DNA from: Rhodothermaceae bacterium
GTDB lineage: Bacteria; Bacteroidota; Rhodothermia; Rhodothermales; Bin80
Assembly: GCA_009838195.1 (NCBI GenBank)
Contig: VXSC01000037.1
Location: 1 to 64,000, forward strand
DNA length: 64,000 bases
Direction of reading: 5' to 3'
Shown: piece after piece, positions 53,910 through 63,632 of the stretch
Layout of the letters: every line of letters starts with the position of its first letter
Position numbering within the stretch: the first letter of the stretch is position 1
Program-made: the position numbers and the translations under genes
The notes under the pieces: generated by a model
The model's database searches: none
Told to the model about the DNA's origin: nothing
Seen by the model: the letters and a program-made list of their open reading frames with translations, nothing else

Positions 53910-53965
53910 GGCATCAAATTTTTGGACTCATCTCCAACGTACCAATCAACGCCCAAGTTGTTTAT

Positions 53966-56074
53966 TTACAGCAGCGGTGCAATCACAAGAGCAACCACGG
54001 CGATTAATTTAATCAGAATATTCAAACTTGGGCCGGATGTGTCCTTGAACGGATCCCCTACGGTATCCCCAACGACTGCAGCTTTGTGCGCTTCGGTGCC
54101 TTTTCCTAATATCACCCCATCAATATTCATTCCTCCTTCGATGCGTTTCTTCGCGTTATCCCACGCGCCGCCGGCATTGGACTGAAATATGGCAAACAGA
54201 ACCCCAGACACGGTGACGCCAACCAGTAGCCCCCCCAACATATCCTTGCTGATAAAGCCAATCATAACCGGCAGCGCAATCGCCAACAGGCCGGGAGCAA
54301 CCATTTCCCGAATAGCGGCGGCGGTTGAAATATCCACGCACTTGGCATACTCGGCGGGAGCCGTTCCTTCACGTAGCCCTGGAATCTCATTGAACTGCCT
54401 TCCCACTTCTACAATCATATCGGCGGACGCGCGTCCTACCGCAGCCATTGCCATCGCACTGAACACATAAGGCAGTGTCGCCCCGATCAGGAGTCCGGCA
54501 AGGATATTGGGCTGTGCCACATTAATAGTTTCAAGCCCGGTCTGCTGCATGAATGCAGCAAAGAGCGCGAGCGCCGTCAATGCCGCAGAACCAATGGCAA
54601 ATCCTTTCCCGATGGCGGCAGTCGTATTCCCGACGGCATCTAGCTTATCGGTTCTCTCCCGCACTTCGGCGGGGAGGTGTGTCATTTCGGCGATTCCGCC
54701 AGCGTTATCGCTGATCGGGCCGTAGGCATCCACAGCCAGCTGAATTCCTGTGACCGATAACATCCCAACAGCAGCAATCGCAATTCCATACAGACCTGCC
54801 GTACTGAAAGCTCCAATAATCGCCAATGCCAGTACGATCGCGGGAATTCCCGTTGAATACATACCGGTCCCCAGACCGGAAATAATATTCGTTGCAGCAC
54901 CCGTGACACTCTGCTTTGCAATCCGCAGAGTGGGCTGCGTCGTGGTGGCGGTAAAATATTCTGTCGCCAAGCCAATCAACACGCCGGCTGCCAAGCCGAT
55001 CAGCATGGCCAAAAATACTCCCAGCGCTGTATAAACCCGTTCACCGACAATGCTTGTCGTTGCAGTCCACTCACCTGGCAACATCCAGGAGATCACAAAG
55101 AACGCAGCCACGGCCATGACTGCACTTGCACCAAATTCGCCCAGGTTCAATCCTCTCTGGGGATTCCCCCCTTCTTTGACACGGACAAAGTAGGATGCCA
55201 GAACGGAGACAAGAATCCCGACGGCCCCGAGAACCAGGGGAAGAAGTACTGCACTGATGCTTCCCAGAGCTGCACCAGATCCCTCAAATACCGTCAGGAA
55301 CCCAGTCCCAAGCACCATTGCTCCAATGATGGAGCCGACATAGCTTTCAAAAAGATCTGCACCCATGCCGGCAACATCCCCCACGTTATCTCCTACATTG
55401 TCGGCGATCGTAGCGGGGTTTCGTGGATCATCTTCTGGAATCCCTTCATAGACCTTACCAGCGAGGTCGGCCCCCACATCTGCGGCCTTGGTATAGATCC
55501 CACCCCCGACACGGGCAAAAAGCGCAATGGATGAGGCACCGAGTGAAAACCCAGAAATCACCTCAATCACCCGAATCGTGGTCCAATCCGTCAACTCGCT
55601 ATAGGCCAAAAACAATCCACCAAGCCCTAGAATCCCCAATCCTACCACGCATAGACCCATGACCAGACCACCAGAAAAAGCAATGTCCAGTGCAGGAGCT
55701 AGACCGGTTCGTGCCGCATTGGTGGTACGAACATTCGCTTTTGTGGCAACACGCATGCCAATGAACCCCGCGGCGCCACTACAAAATGCACCGACAAAGA
55801 ACGACACGGCAACCATTGGAGATTGCCCTGTATCCGAATCACTTAACCAACCGGTAAAGACCAGAATGGCAGCCACGGATAAAACAAAGACGGCAATGAC
55901 ACGATACTCCCGGTTCAGGAACGCCTGTGCTCCCCGGGCGATATGCCCGGCAATCGTGACCATTTGTTCCGTACCTGGATCTTGTCTGGAGATCCATCGT
56001 GCCCGCATCCAGGCAAATATGAGTGCCACCACGCCACAGGCACACACCAAAAGGATTAGAGGGATAGATTGCAT
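53966..56074 (-). CDS. hppA: Membrane-bound ion-pumping pyrophosphatase
   Basis: An integral inner-membrane protein of 702 residues with about 16 helices that couples pyrophosphate hydrolysis to H+ or Na+ export. The substrate-site motifs [20 protein letters not shown]-like (with VY in place of VE) and [20 protein letters not shown] are intact, as is [16 protein letters not shown]. In [16 protein letters not shown] the alanine occupies the position that is lysine in potassium-independent enzymes, so potassium dependence is expected. H+ versus Na+ cannot be settled by eye. With NhaD and complex I it adds to the cell's ion-motive network. Confidence 0.95.
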   Translation of the reverse strand: MQSIPLILLVCACGVVALIFAWMRARWISRQDPGTEQMVTIAGHIARGAQAFLNREYRVIAVFVLSVAAILVFTGWLSDSDTGQSPMVAVSFFVGAFCSGAAGFIGMRVATKANVRTTNAARTGLAPALDIAFSGGLVMGLCVVGLGILGLGGLFLAYSELTDWTTIRVIEVISGFSLGASSIALFARVGGGIYTKAADVGADLAGKVYEGIPEDDPRNPATIADNVGDNVGDVAGMGADLFESYVGSIIGAMVLGTGFLTVFEGSGAALGSISAVLLPLVLGAVGILVSVLASYFVRVKEGGNPQRGLNLGEFGASAVMAVAAFFVISWMLPGEWTATTSIVGERVYTALGVFLAMLIGLAAGVLIGLATEYFTATTTQPTLRIAKQSVTGAATNIISGLGTGMYSTGIPAIVLALAIIGAFSTAGLYGIAIAAVGMLSVTGIQLAVDAYGPISDNAGGIAEMTHLPAEVRERTDKLDAVGNTTAAIGKGFAIGSAALTALALFAAFMQQTGLETINVAQPNILAGLLIGATLPYVFSAMAMAAVGRASADMIVEVGRQFNEIPGLREGTAPAEYAKCVDISTAAAIREMVAPGLLAIALPVMIGFISKDMLGGLLVGVTVSGVLFAIFQSNAGGAWDNAKKRIEGGMNIDGVILGKGTEAHKAAVVGDTVGDPFKDTSGPSLNILIKLIAVVALVIAPLL

Positions 56075-56146
56075 ATGTGTAGAAATTCAAATCGGCCGTA
56101 TAAGCAACGAACTCATAATTTGCACGACCGCCTAGGGTTTAGTAGT

Positions 56147-56779
56147 TCATGATGATTGGGCTCGCCCAGGAGTTTCTTCTGATTGCTTCTCAGAGGTCCG
56201 GGTGCGACGATTAAAACGATTCATGGCAGGTACAATCCCTTCTGCAACAAACATTAGGGCCGCATCCCGCGAATGGTCAAGTGTAGGGTTGATCGTTTCC
56301 CTCTCTTTTTGGTCGAAAGAGGAGAGTACATGATCCTTCTGCGTGCCCTGCTCAAATTCTTCTCCGATCCCGACGCGCAGCCTTGGAATATTCTCGTCTC
56401 CGAGAGCATCAATAATACTCTGCATCCCATTGTGACCTCCTGCACTCCCACTTTGACGCAGCCTTAGCGTACCGACAGGTAAATACAGGTCATCCATGAC
56501 GACCAGAAATTCCCGGCCGCTAAGTCGCATACGTCGCTGAAAGCTGCGGGCAGATTCCCCACTTCGGTTCATCCAGGTTTGAGGTTTTGCGACGGTAAAG
56601 GCGTGTCCCCGCCAACGCCCTTTCCCCGCAACTGAATTCGTTCGGGAATGGGGGCGCAAGGTGATCCTGCAGCGCTCTGCGATCCGGTCAATCACTTCAT
56701 AACCTACGTTATGGCGTGTTCCCTCGTATTCCGGGCCTGGGTTACCCAACCCAAGGATTACGCACTGTTTCTGTGGCAT
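56147..56779 (-). CDS. pth: Peptidyl-tRNA hydrolase
   Basis: 210 residues. It releases peptides from prematurely dropped peptidyl-tRNA. It has the N-terminal LGLGNPGPEYEGTRHNVGY with the catalytic histidine, KPQTWMNRSG, the aspartate in VVMDDLYLPVG and the SAGGHNGMQSI loop. The C-terminus carries a basic, Ser/Glu-rich tail beyond the usual end. It lies 29 bp after rplY. Confidence 0.96.
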   Translation of the reverse strand: MPQKQCVILGLGNPGPEYEGTRHNVGYEVIDRIAERCRITLRPHSRTNSVAGKGRWRGHAFTVAKPQTWMNRSGESARSFQRRMRLSGREFLVVMDDLYLPVGTLRLRQSGSAGGHNGMQSIIDALGDENIPRLRVGIGEEFEQGTQKDHVLSSFDQKERETINPTLDHSRDAALMFVAEGIVPAMNRFNRRTRTSEKQSEETPGRAQSS

Positions 56780-56808
56780 TAAAAAGCCGGAGTCGGCTTG
56801 TCTGGTAC

Positions 56809-57417
56809 CTATTCCTCAATCTCCTCCTCTTCTTCCTCCTCTACTTCCTCGTCCACCTCTTCTTCCTCTTCTACAGCACGTGGACGCATGACTGTCATCA
56901 AAATTTGATCCTCCGGTGCAAGAAACTCCAGGGCCTCCTCCTCAAGATCACGTAGATAAATAGAGTCCCCGATATCCACTTCTCTCACATCAATATCAAT
57001 CCGTGCAGGAATGTCCCGTGGGAAACAACTGACCAACAACTCATTCAAAACAAACTGAGGCGATCCACCCTTTGATTGTCCTACGGATACTCCAATAAAA
57101 TTGAGCGGGATGGAAAGCGTCACTTTCTCGCCTGCCTGGAGTGCCTGAAAATCAACATGTATCGGACGATCCGTGACCGGATGATACGTAACATCCTTCA
57201 CGATGCACTCCCAGGAATCGTCTCCAAGACTGACGTTCACAATGTGCGTTCGGTCCGTAAAAATGAGTGGATGCAGGCTTCGTTCACTCGTCACAAAAGG
57301 GTGTGCATCCACATGACGCCCATAAAGAACACAAGGAACATTCCCTTGTCTGCGCGCTGCCCTGGCAGAAGCTTTGCCAGGTGTACGCGCCTGTGCTGAA
57401 ATCGAAATCACATTCAT
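56809..57417 (-). CDS. rplY: Ribosomal protein bL25 (CTC/general stress type)
   Basis: 202 residues, the long two-domain form. The N-terminal 5S rRNA-binding domain includes VPCVLYGRHVDAHPF and the C-terminal domain VHVDFQALQAGEKV and FPRDIPARIDIDV. The protein ends in an unusually acidic tail of about 20 residues, nearly all Glu. It sits 15 bp after prs and 29 bp before pth, the standard prs-ctc-pth order. Confidence 0.95.
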   Translation of the reverse strand: MNVISISAQARTPGKASARAARRQGNVPCVLYGRHVDAHPFVTSERSLHPLIFTDRTHIVNVSLGDDSWECIVKDVTYHPVTDRPIHVDFQALQAGEKVTLSIPLNFIGVSVGQSKGGSPQFVLNELLVSCFPRDIPARIDIDVREVDIGDSIYLRDLEEEALEFLAPEDQILMTVMRPRAVEEEEEVDEEVEEEEEEEIEE

Positions 57418-57432
57418 GGATTCTAGAACTAA

Positions 57433-58371
57433 CTAATTAAACAATGTAGAAACAGAGTCGTCCGTGGAGATACGCTGGATGGCATCTGCAAACATCGCAG
57501 CAACACTGACCACCTCAATACGGTCAGACTTCCGCTTGAGTGGCACACTATCAGTCACCAGGAGCTTACTCAAAACAGAAGCCTCAACCCGTTCATAGGC
57601 TTTTCCTGACAACAATGGATGCGTGCATGCGGCCATGATTTCATGCGCTCCGGCATCTCTGAGAGCATTCGCAGCATTGGTCAATGTCCCGGCAGTGTCA
57701 ATGATGTCGTCAATCAATAGCACATTACGTCCTTTAACCTCGCCAATAATGTTCATGATCTCTGCTTCATTCGGGTGGGGTCTGCGCTTATCAATGACTG
57801 CAAGGTCCGTGTCCAGTCGGTTGGCATAGGCGCGGGCCATCTTGATCGCACCTACGTCCGGTGCAACAACCACCAGGTTCGTCAGGCGAATTTTTTGAAG
57901 ATAGCCCGCGAATACTGCTGAGGCATACAAATGATCCACAGGAACATTAAAAAATCCCTGAATCTGTGATGCATGCAAATCCATGGTGAGCAATCGGTTG
58001 ATCCCGGCAGTCTGAAGGAGATCCGCCATGAGCTTAGCGGCAATGGGAACTCTCGGCTGATCCTTCCGCTCCTGACGGGCATATCCAAAGTAAGGGACGA
58101 CGGCATTGATTCGGTCGGCAGATGCACGCTTGGCGGCATCAATCAGGAGTAACAGCTCCATCCAGTTGTCTGCATTCGGATACGTACTCTGTACGATAAA
58201 CAGGTCCCTCCCCCGGATAGACTCCTGATATTTTGCGTATAATTCTCCATCCGAAAACACAACACGCTGCAGCTTTCCGAGCGGTTGACCGTAGGCTTCG
58301 GCAATCTTTTCCGCTAGCGCGGGGTTACTGCTACCCGTAAAGATTCCAACGGGGGGTTCCTGACATGACAT
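57433..58371 (-). CDS. prs: Ribose-phosphate pyrophosphokinase
   Basis: 312 residues. It makes PRPP from ribose-5-phosphate and ATP for nucleotide, His and Trp synthesis. The metal and substrate site is DLHASQIQGFF, the catalytic lysine and arginine are in the flexible loop (AVIDKRRPHPNEAEI), and the PRPP loop is VLLIDDIIDTAGTL. It is the first protein gene after tRNA-Gln. Confidence 0.97.
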   Translation of the reverse strand: MSCQEPPVGIFTGSSNPALAEKIAEAYGQPLGKLQRVVFSDGELYAKYQESIRGRDLFIVQSTYPNADNWMELLLLIDAAKRASADRINAVVPYFGYARQERKDQPRVPIAAKLMADLLQTAGINRLLTMDLHASQIQGFFNVPVDHLYASAVFAGYLQKIRLTNLVVVAPDVGAIKMARAYANRLDTDLAVIDKRRPHPNEAEIMNIIGEVKGRNVLLIDDIIDTAGTLTNAANALRDAGAHEIMAACTHPLLSGKAYERVEASVLSKLLVTDSVPLKRKSDRIEVVSVAAMFADAIQRISTDDSVSTLFN

Positions 58372-58402
58372 TAATTCGTGTATTGTATTGGGACAAAGGA
58401 GG

Positions 58403-58473
58403 TTGCCCGGGGAGGACTCGAACCTCCACCGACGGCTCCAAAGGCCGCTGTCCTGCCATTAGACGACCGGGCA
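58403..58473 (-). tRNA. tRNA-Gln (anticodon TTG)
   Basis: A 71-nt cloverleaf on the minus strand. The acceptor stem is TGCCCGG / CCGGGCA with A as discriminator, the D arm GTCT...GGAC, the anticodon stem GCGGC / GCCGT around loop CTTTGGA (anticodon TTG, reading CAA), a four-base variable loop, and the T arm GGAGG-TTCGAGT-CCTCC. CCA is not fully encoded (CCT follows). It lies 31 bp upstream of prs. Confidence 0.95.
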
Positions 58474-58510
58474 ATTACGTATAACGATCCCACTTCGTGT
58501 TAGAAAATTG

Positions 58511-58518
58511 CAAAGATA
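58511..58518 (-). promoter_or_regulatory. Candidate -7 element for tRNA-Gln/prs operon
   Basis: On the minus strand TATCTTTG exactly matches TAnnTTTG, 37 bp upstream of the tRNA 5' end. No -33 TTTG lies at the expected distance, so support is partial. Confidence 0.35.
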
Positions 58519-58562
58519 ACAAGAATCCTGCTCTCCTTTGCGTAAATTGACGTGAAAATTTG

Positions 58563-59309
58563 ATGAAAAATCCAGTTATCGGCATAATTGGGGGAATGGG
58601 CCCGCAAGCAGGACTTGACCTAGCCGCAAAAGTGATTGCGCAAACACGAGCCGTCACGGATCAGGATCACCTTCCGATGGCGCTGCTGTCCTATGGCCAC
58701 TTGATTGGCGATCGGAGCGCCTACGTATTTGGGGAGTCGAGTGAGAATCCGGGAATTGCAATTGCCTCGGTTGCCCGTGAACTTTCCAGCCTCGGGGTTC
58801 AGGTCGCAGGGATCCCTTGTAATTCTGCACATGCTCCGCAAATTTTTGACGAATTGACACGGTTATCAAAGGGAATCCGCATCCTGCACCTTATCCAGGA
58901 GACCGTTCGCCACATCCAGGAAACCTTGCCGGACATGACCCGAATTGGATGTTTATCCACGTTGAGCGTTCATCGCCTGGGCCTGTACCGATCTGCACTG
59001 GAAAATGCCGGCTATACACCCGTAATGCCCACCGATGAGGTGGCAGAGCAGGTGGTTCACCGAGCCATCTTTGACCCCGGGTTTGGAATCAAGGCTCATT
59101 CTGCCCCTGTCACGGATCAGGCGCGGGCAATGGTACTCTCTGCGGTGGCTCACTGCCGTAGCAGAGGAGCGGAGAGTGTCATTCTGGGGTGCACAGAGCT
59201 CCCACTTGCTGTTTCCCATGCCAAGGACATCCCCCTGATTGACCCTGCCTGTGCTCTGGCACGTGCACTGATCCGTGAGACATCGCCTCAAAAACTTGTT
59301 CCCCTTTGA
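58563..59309 (+). CDS. Aspartate/glutamate racemase family protein
   Basis: 248 residues. The family interconverts L- and D-amino acids without a cofactor using two cysteines, both present: GIPCNSAHAP in the first half and ILGCTELPLAV in the second. The N-terminus IGIIGGMGPQAGLDL is diagnostic of the aspartate racemase branch. D-aspartate or D-glutamate for peptidoglycan is the likely product. The start ATG at 58563 directly follows an in-frame TTG. Confidence 0.9.
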   Translation: MKNPVIGIIGGMGPQAGLDLAAKVIAQTRAVTDQDHLPMALLSYGHLIGDRSAYVFGESSENPGIAIASVARELSSLGVQVAGIPCNSAHAPQIFDELTRLSKGIRILHLIQETVRHIQETLPDMTRIGCLSTLSVHRLGLYRSALENAGYTPVMPTDEVAEQVVHRAIFDPGFGIKAHSAPVTDQARAMVLSAVAHCRSRGAESVILGCTELPLAVSHAKDIPLIDPACALARALIRETSPQKLVPL

Positions 59310-59393
59310 TCAAATTCCTAAGCGCCAAGTCGTAAATTTGGGTACTACAATGGATATGGTATTGCATAGCTTAAGATTCATCTGCCGTCGTTG

Positions 59394-60338
59394 ATGCTGC
59401 GAACTTTGATCACCGGTGGCGCTGGCTTTCTTGGGTCTCATCTATGTGACCGGCTGCTTGACGATGGGCATGAGGTGGTCTGTATGGACAATTTCCTGAC
59501 CGGATCACCGGACAATATTTCACATTTGACCGGGCACCCACGTTTTAGCTTTCTTGAGCATGATGTGACCGAGTATATCACGATTGAAGGGCCGCTCGAC
59601 TACGTGCTCCATTTCGCGAGTCCGGCATCTCCGATTGATTATCTGCGCCTTCCGATCCAGACACTCAAGGTTGGGGCTCTGGGAACACACAATGCTCTTG
59701 GGCTGACCAAAGCAAAGAATGCATGTTTCCTTTTGGCATCCACCAGCGAGGTCTATGGAGATCCGAACACGCATCCCCAAAAAGAGACGTACTGGGGGAA
59801 TGTCAACCCGGTTGGCTTGCGTGGGGTCTATGATGAGGCAAAACGGTTCGCAGAAGCGATCACAATGGCCTATCACCGCCATCACAATGTCCCGACTCGT
59901 ATCGTACGTATCTTCAACACGTATGGCCCCCGTATGCGCCTCAACGATGGCAGAGCACTCCCGGCGTTTATGCGTCAGGCGCTCTCTGGAGAGCCGATCA
60001 CCGTCCACGGAACGGGCAAACAAACCCGCTCATTTACCTATGTGGACGACACCATTGAGGGGATCGTACGGCTGCTCTACAGCAATGTAACCTCCCCGGT
60101 AAATATTGGGTGCTGCGATGAAATTTCCATCCTTGAGTTTGCAAAAGAAATTATTGCGCTGGTCAACAGTACAAGTGCGATTACTCATGACCCGCTCCCT
60201 GAAGATGACCCTAAAAGCCGTCGACCGGACATCTCTCTGGCGAACAGGCTCCTGGATTGGAGTCCCGGGGTGGACCGGGAAGAAGGTCTGCGACGTACAC
60301 TCGTCTATGTTCTTGAGAAAATCGGCCAGGCGCCCTGA
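59394..60338 (+). CDS. UDP-glucuronate decarboxylase-like NDP-sugar epimerase/dehydratase
   Basis: An extended short-chain dehydrogenase of 314 residues. It has the NAD motif [10 protein letters not shown], the [11 protein letters not shown] substrate loop, the catalytic triad S/T (STSEVYG) with YDEAK, and [10 protein letters not shown], all typical of UDP-xylose synthase (UXS)-type enzymes. It would make UDP-xylose or a related sugar for surface glycan. It is 3 bp upstream of fcl and is probably the first gene of the polysaccharide operon. Confidence 0.88.
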   Translation: MLRTLITGGAGFLGSHLCDRLLDDGHEVVCMDNFLTGSPDNISHLTGHPRFSFLEHDVTEYITIEGPLDYVLHFASPASPIDYLRLPIQTLKVGALGTHNALGLTKAKNACFLLASTSEVYGDPNTHPQKETYWGNVNPVGLRGVYDEAKRFAEAITMAYHRHHNVPTRIVRIFNTYGPRMRLNDGRALPAFMRQALSGEPITVHGTGKQTRSFTYVDDTIEGIVRLLYSNVTSPVNIGCCDEISILEFAKEIIALVNSTSAITHDPLPEDDPKSRRPDISLANRLLDWSPGVDREEGLRRTLVYVLEKIGQAP

Positions 60339-60341
60339 TCC

Positions 60342-61301
60342 ATGCATCTGAAAAATCTGGATGCATCCATTTATGTAGCCGGGCACAGAGGACTGCTTGG
60401 GCGTGCACTAGTGAAGAAGCTCCGTGCAAGTGGATATACGAATTTGCTGCTTCGCACAAGTGCAGAGCTGGATCTTCGATGCCAACGCTCGGTCAACCAC
60501 TTCTTTGAAGAAGAACAGCCGGAATTCGTGATTCTGGCTGCTGCGCGGGTTGGGGGGATCCTTGCCAATGATCAATATCCGGCAGACTTTCTGGGGGATA
60601 ATCTCTCGATCCAGAACCATGTCCTGGATGCCGCAAAAAATACCGGTGTAAAGCGTCTGCTTTTTCTTGGGAGCACCTGCATTTATCCCCGGGAGGCCGA
60701 ACAACCCCTGAAGGAAACGGCTTTACTCAGCGGACCGCTTGAGACGACGAACCGATGGTATGCGGTTGCCAAGATTACCGGTGCCGTTCAATGTCAGGCA
60801 CTGCGGCGTCAGCATGGCTGTGATTTTGTAACGGTCATGGCAACAAACCTCTATGGACCGGGGGACAACTTTGACCTCGCCTCCAGTCACGTACTGCCAG
60901 CACTCATGCGAAAGCTTCATGAAGCACACACGTCTGGCGAAGGACGAATCTCTGTCTGGGGTTCTGGAACTCCCCGCCGAGAATTTCTCTACAGTGAAGA
61001 CATGGCAGATGCCTGTGTATTTGTGCTGCAAACACCGGAGGAAGAACTTTTGCGTATCGCGCCCGATTCCATGCTGAATGTGGGCTGTGGACAGGACTTC
61101 AGTATTTCCGACCTATGCAGGCTCCTTCAGGAGGTGATGGGCACAGACTGTGTACTTGAATTTGACTCCTCCAAGCCAGATGGCACCCCACGGAAGCTTG
61201 TTGACGTTTCACGCTTGACCGAGTTGGGCTGGACGGCTCCAACCTCATTACAGAGAGGGATTCACAAGACGTATACGTGGTACAAGTCCCAATGCCAATG
61301 A
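60342..61301 (+). CDS. fcl: GDP-L-fucose synthase
   Basis: 319 residues. It epimerises and reduces GDP-4-keto-6-deoxymannose to GDP-L-fucose. The N-terminus has [12 protein letters not shown], then [11 protein letters not shown] and [17 protein letters not shown], the catalytic RWYAVAKI, and [11 protein letters not shown] with [11 protein letters not shown]. It overlaps gmd by 4 bp (ATGA), and the two enzymes are consecutive steps of the pathway. Confidence 0.95.
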   Translation: MHLKNLDASIYVAGHRGLLGRALVKKLRASGYTNLLLRTSAELDLRCQRSVNHFFEEEQPEFVILAAARVGGILANDQYPADFLGDNLSIQNHVLDAAKNTGVKRLLFLGSTCIYPREAEQPLKETALLSGPLETTNRWYAVAKITGAVQCQALRRQHGCDFVTVMATNLYGPGDNFDLASSHVLPALMRKLHEAHTSGEGRISVWGSGTPRREFLYSEDMADACVFVLQTPEEELLRIAPDSMLNVGCGQDFSISDLCRLLQEVMGTDCVLEFDSSKPDGTPRKLVDVSRLTELGWTAPTSLQRGIHKTYTWYKSQCQ

Positions 61302-62344
61302 AGAATAAAACAGCTTTGATTACCGGTGTGACCGGTCAGGATGGTGCATATCTCTCTGAACTCCTTCTGGATAAGGGATACACTGTTCACGGTGTGAAAC
61401 GCCGTGCAAGCCTCTTTAATACGCAGCGGATCGATCATCTGTACATGGATCCACATGTTGACCAAGCGCGGTTCCGACTCCATTACGGGGATCTGACCGA
61501 CTCGACCAACCTGATTCGCATTGTGCAGGAAGTGCAACCGGATGAGATCTATAACTTGGGCGCGCAGAGCCATGTACAGGTCAGCTTTGACACCCCCGAA
61601 TACACGGCGAATGCGGATGCGGTTGGGGTTTTAAGGCTGCTGGAGGCGGTTCGTATCCTGGGTATGACCGACCAAATCCGATTTTATCAGGCGTCTACCA
61701 GCGAACTCTTCGGCAACGCGCCGCCCCCTCAATCCGAAACAACTCCGTTCCGCCCCCGAAGCCCCTACGGTGCCGCCAAGCTCTACGCCTACTGGATCAC
61801 AGTCAACTATCGAGAAGCCTATGGCATGTATGCCTGCAACGGAATTCTTTTCAACCATGAAAGCCCGCTGCGTGGGGAGACGTTTGTGACTCGCAAAATC
61901 ACCCGGGCCGCAGCAAGGATCCAGCTTGGGATTGATCAAAAGCTATACCTCGGAAATCTTGATGCCAAGCGGGACTGGGGACATGCGCGCGACTATGTAG
62001 AAGGGATGTGGCGGATGCTGCAACAGGAAGTTGCGCGTGACTATGTGTTAGCAACCGGACGAGCCACCTCGGTACGAACCCTCTGCTCTTTGGCCTTCGC
62101 GGAAGCGGGGCTGCCTTTGGAATGGAAGGGTACCGGAAAGAATGAAAAGGGGCACTGTAAAAAAACCGGACGTATCCTTGTCGAAGTTGACCCTCGCTAT
62201 TATCGACCCGCCGAAGTGGATCATTTACGGGGAGATTCCTCTCTTGCGTGGAAAGAGCTCGGCTGGAAACCAACCACCACTTTCGAGGACATGATCCAAG
62301 AAATGGTCCAGGGTGATCTCCGACGGGAACAGGATCTTCATTAA
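61298..62344 (+). CDS. gmd: GDP-mannose 4,6-dehydratase
   Basis: 348 residues from ATG 61298 (ATG 61292 and GTG 61277 are also in frame). It converts GDP-mannose to GDP-4-keto-6-deoxy-D-mannose. The motifs are [27 protein letters not shown], the catalytic STSELFG and [12 protein letters not shown], and [17 protein letters not shown]. With fcl next door it yields GDP-L-fucose. The usual order is gmd-fcl, here reversed. Confidence 0.95.
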   Translation: MKNKTALITGVTGQDGAYLSELLLDKGYTVHGVKRRASLFNTQRIDHLYMDPHVDQARFRLHYGDLTDSTNLIRIVQEVQPDEIYNLGAQSHVQVSFDTPEYTANADAVGVLRLLEAVRILGMTDQIRFYQASTSELFGNAPPPQSETTPFRPRSPYGAAKLYAYWITVNYREAYGMYACNGILFNHESPLRGETFVTRKITRAAARIQLGIDQKLYLGNLDAKRDWGHARDYVEGMWRMLQQEVARDYVLATGRATSVRTLCSLAFAEAGLPLEWKGTGKNEKGHCKKTGRILVEVDPRYYRPAEVDHLRGDSSLAWKELGWKPTTTFEDMIQEMVQGDLRREQDLH

Positions 62345-62399
62345 GCGGATCAAAGCTCCGATACAACCTTGACCTCGCCCTAAACTGCACTTTTCGCAC

Positions 62400-63149
62400 A
62401 TGCATGAGCTCCTGAATGGGATCGTCCTTGCCGGCGGCACAGGAAGTCGATTGTACCCTCTTACGAAGGTTACCAACAAGCATTTGCTTCCTGTGGGAAG
62501 ATATCCAATGATTTACCATCCGCTCATGCGACTCCAGGAAGCCGGCATTGAGCGGGTTGCTGTAGTTACCAGCCCTGAACATATGGGAGATGTTGTGAAT
62601 CTCCTCGGAAGCGGAAGGACACTGGGACTTGACCTGACGTACCGTGTTCAGGATCAACCAGGTGGCATTGCGCAGGCGCTGGGGTTATGTGAGCATTTTG
62701 CCGGTGGCAAGCCCTTTCTGGTCGCCCTTGGAGACAATATCCTAGAAGACAGCCTGACTCGTGAGGTGGATTTGTTTCGTCGCCAGAAAGATGGCGCACG
62801 TATTCTCTTGAAGGCCGTTCCGGATCCTGAGCGTTATGGGGTCCCCCGCTTCCAAGGAGGGGAGATTGTCGAAATCATGGAAAAACCCGAATCTCCACCG
62901 AGCCAGTATGCGGTGACGGGACTTTATTTCTATGACGCACAAGTGTTCGACTTTATTCGCACTCTCTCCCCGAGTCGGCGTGGTGAATACGAAGTTAGTG
63001 ACCTGAATTCCGCTTATGTCAAATACAGTACCTTAACCTATGGCGTACTGGAGGGCTGGTGGGGAGATGCGGGGACGCTAGAGGGCTGGCATGAGGCGAA
63101 TCAGCTCGCACGGAACCTTGTCTATCCTGCATTGAGTACTGAGGTATAA
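62400..63149 (+). CDS. Short RmlA-like sugar nucleotidyltransferase
   Basis: 249 residues, shorter than RmlA (about 290). The nucleotide loop is GIVLAGGTGSRLYPLTKVTNK, followed by the VALGDNI metal loop and VTGLYFYDAQVFD. It would form an NDP-sugar from a sugar-1-phosphate, probably dTDP-glucose. It lacks part of the C-terminal helices. It lies 6 bp before a cupin-type epimerase gene. Confidence 0.85.
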   Translation: MHELLNGIVLAGGTGSRLYPLTKVTNKHLLPVGRYPMIYHPLMRLQEAGIERVAVVTSPEHMGDVVNLLGSGRTLGLDLTYRVQDQPGGIAQALGLCEHFAGGKPFLVALGDNILEDSLTREVDLFRRQKDGARILLKAVPDPERYGVPRFQGGEIVEIMEKPESPPSQYAVTGLYFYDAQVFDFIRTLSPSRRGEYEVSDLNSAYVKYSTLTYGVLEGWWGDAGTLEGWHEANQLARNLVYPALSTEV

Positions 63150-63155
63150 TGACCA

Positions 63156-63629
63156 ATGAACTGGAGAACGGGCGTGGTACATGACTGCATCGTACGGCTG
63201 TTGCCTCGCTATACAGATGAGCGCGGCTGGCTGTCAGAAATCTTCCGGCACGATGAACTGGAGAAAGAATTCCACCCCGTGATGGCCTATGTTTCTCTAA
63301 CGCGTGCCGACATTACCCGCGGCCCGCATGAACATCGCCATCAGACCGACCTTTTTGCATTTTTGAATGGATCCTTCCGGCTCTACCTGTGGGATGATCG
63401 TGAAGACTCCCCGACTTATGGAACCAGGCAAGTACTGGATGCCGGAGGGGAATCCCCAACGGCCGTCCTGATCCCTCCAGGAGTGATCCATGCTTACCGG
63501 AATACTGGCGCATCGGATGCACTCGTCATCAACTGCCCCAACCGGCTCTATGCCGGGCGCGGTAAAATGAATCCAGTGGACGAAATCCGCTGGGAAGAAC
63601 GCCCTGATCGCAACCTAATTCTTGACTAA
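63156..63629 (+). CDS. dTDP-4-dehydrorhamnose 3,5-epimerase-like cupin
   Basis: 157 residues forming a single cupin fold. The motifs DERGWLSEIFRHDE, RGPHEHRHQTDLF and LIPPGVIHAYRN follow RmlC-like proteins, including the histidine-rich first motif and the G-V-x-H turn. It is shorter than RmlC (about 180), so it may act as a WxcM-like 3,4-ketoisomerase or another epimerase. It belongs to the nucleotide-sugar cluster. Confidence 0.8.
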   Translation: MNWRTGVVHDCIVRLLPRYTDERGWLSEIFRHDELEKEFHPVMAYVSLTRADITRGPHEHRHQTDLFAFLNGSFRLYLWDDREDSPTYGTRQVLDAGGESPTAVLIPPGVIHAYRNTGASDALVINCPNRLYAGRGKMNPVDEIRWEERPDRNLILD

Positions 63630-63632
63630 CCC

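Noticed and set aside
58403-58473. tRNA-Gln as an integration site for a genomic island
   Set aside because: Housekeeping genes flank it on the prs side and there is no duplicated tRNA 3' end or active integrase nearby; the recombinase-like protein 6 kb away lacks catalytic residues.
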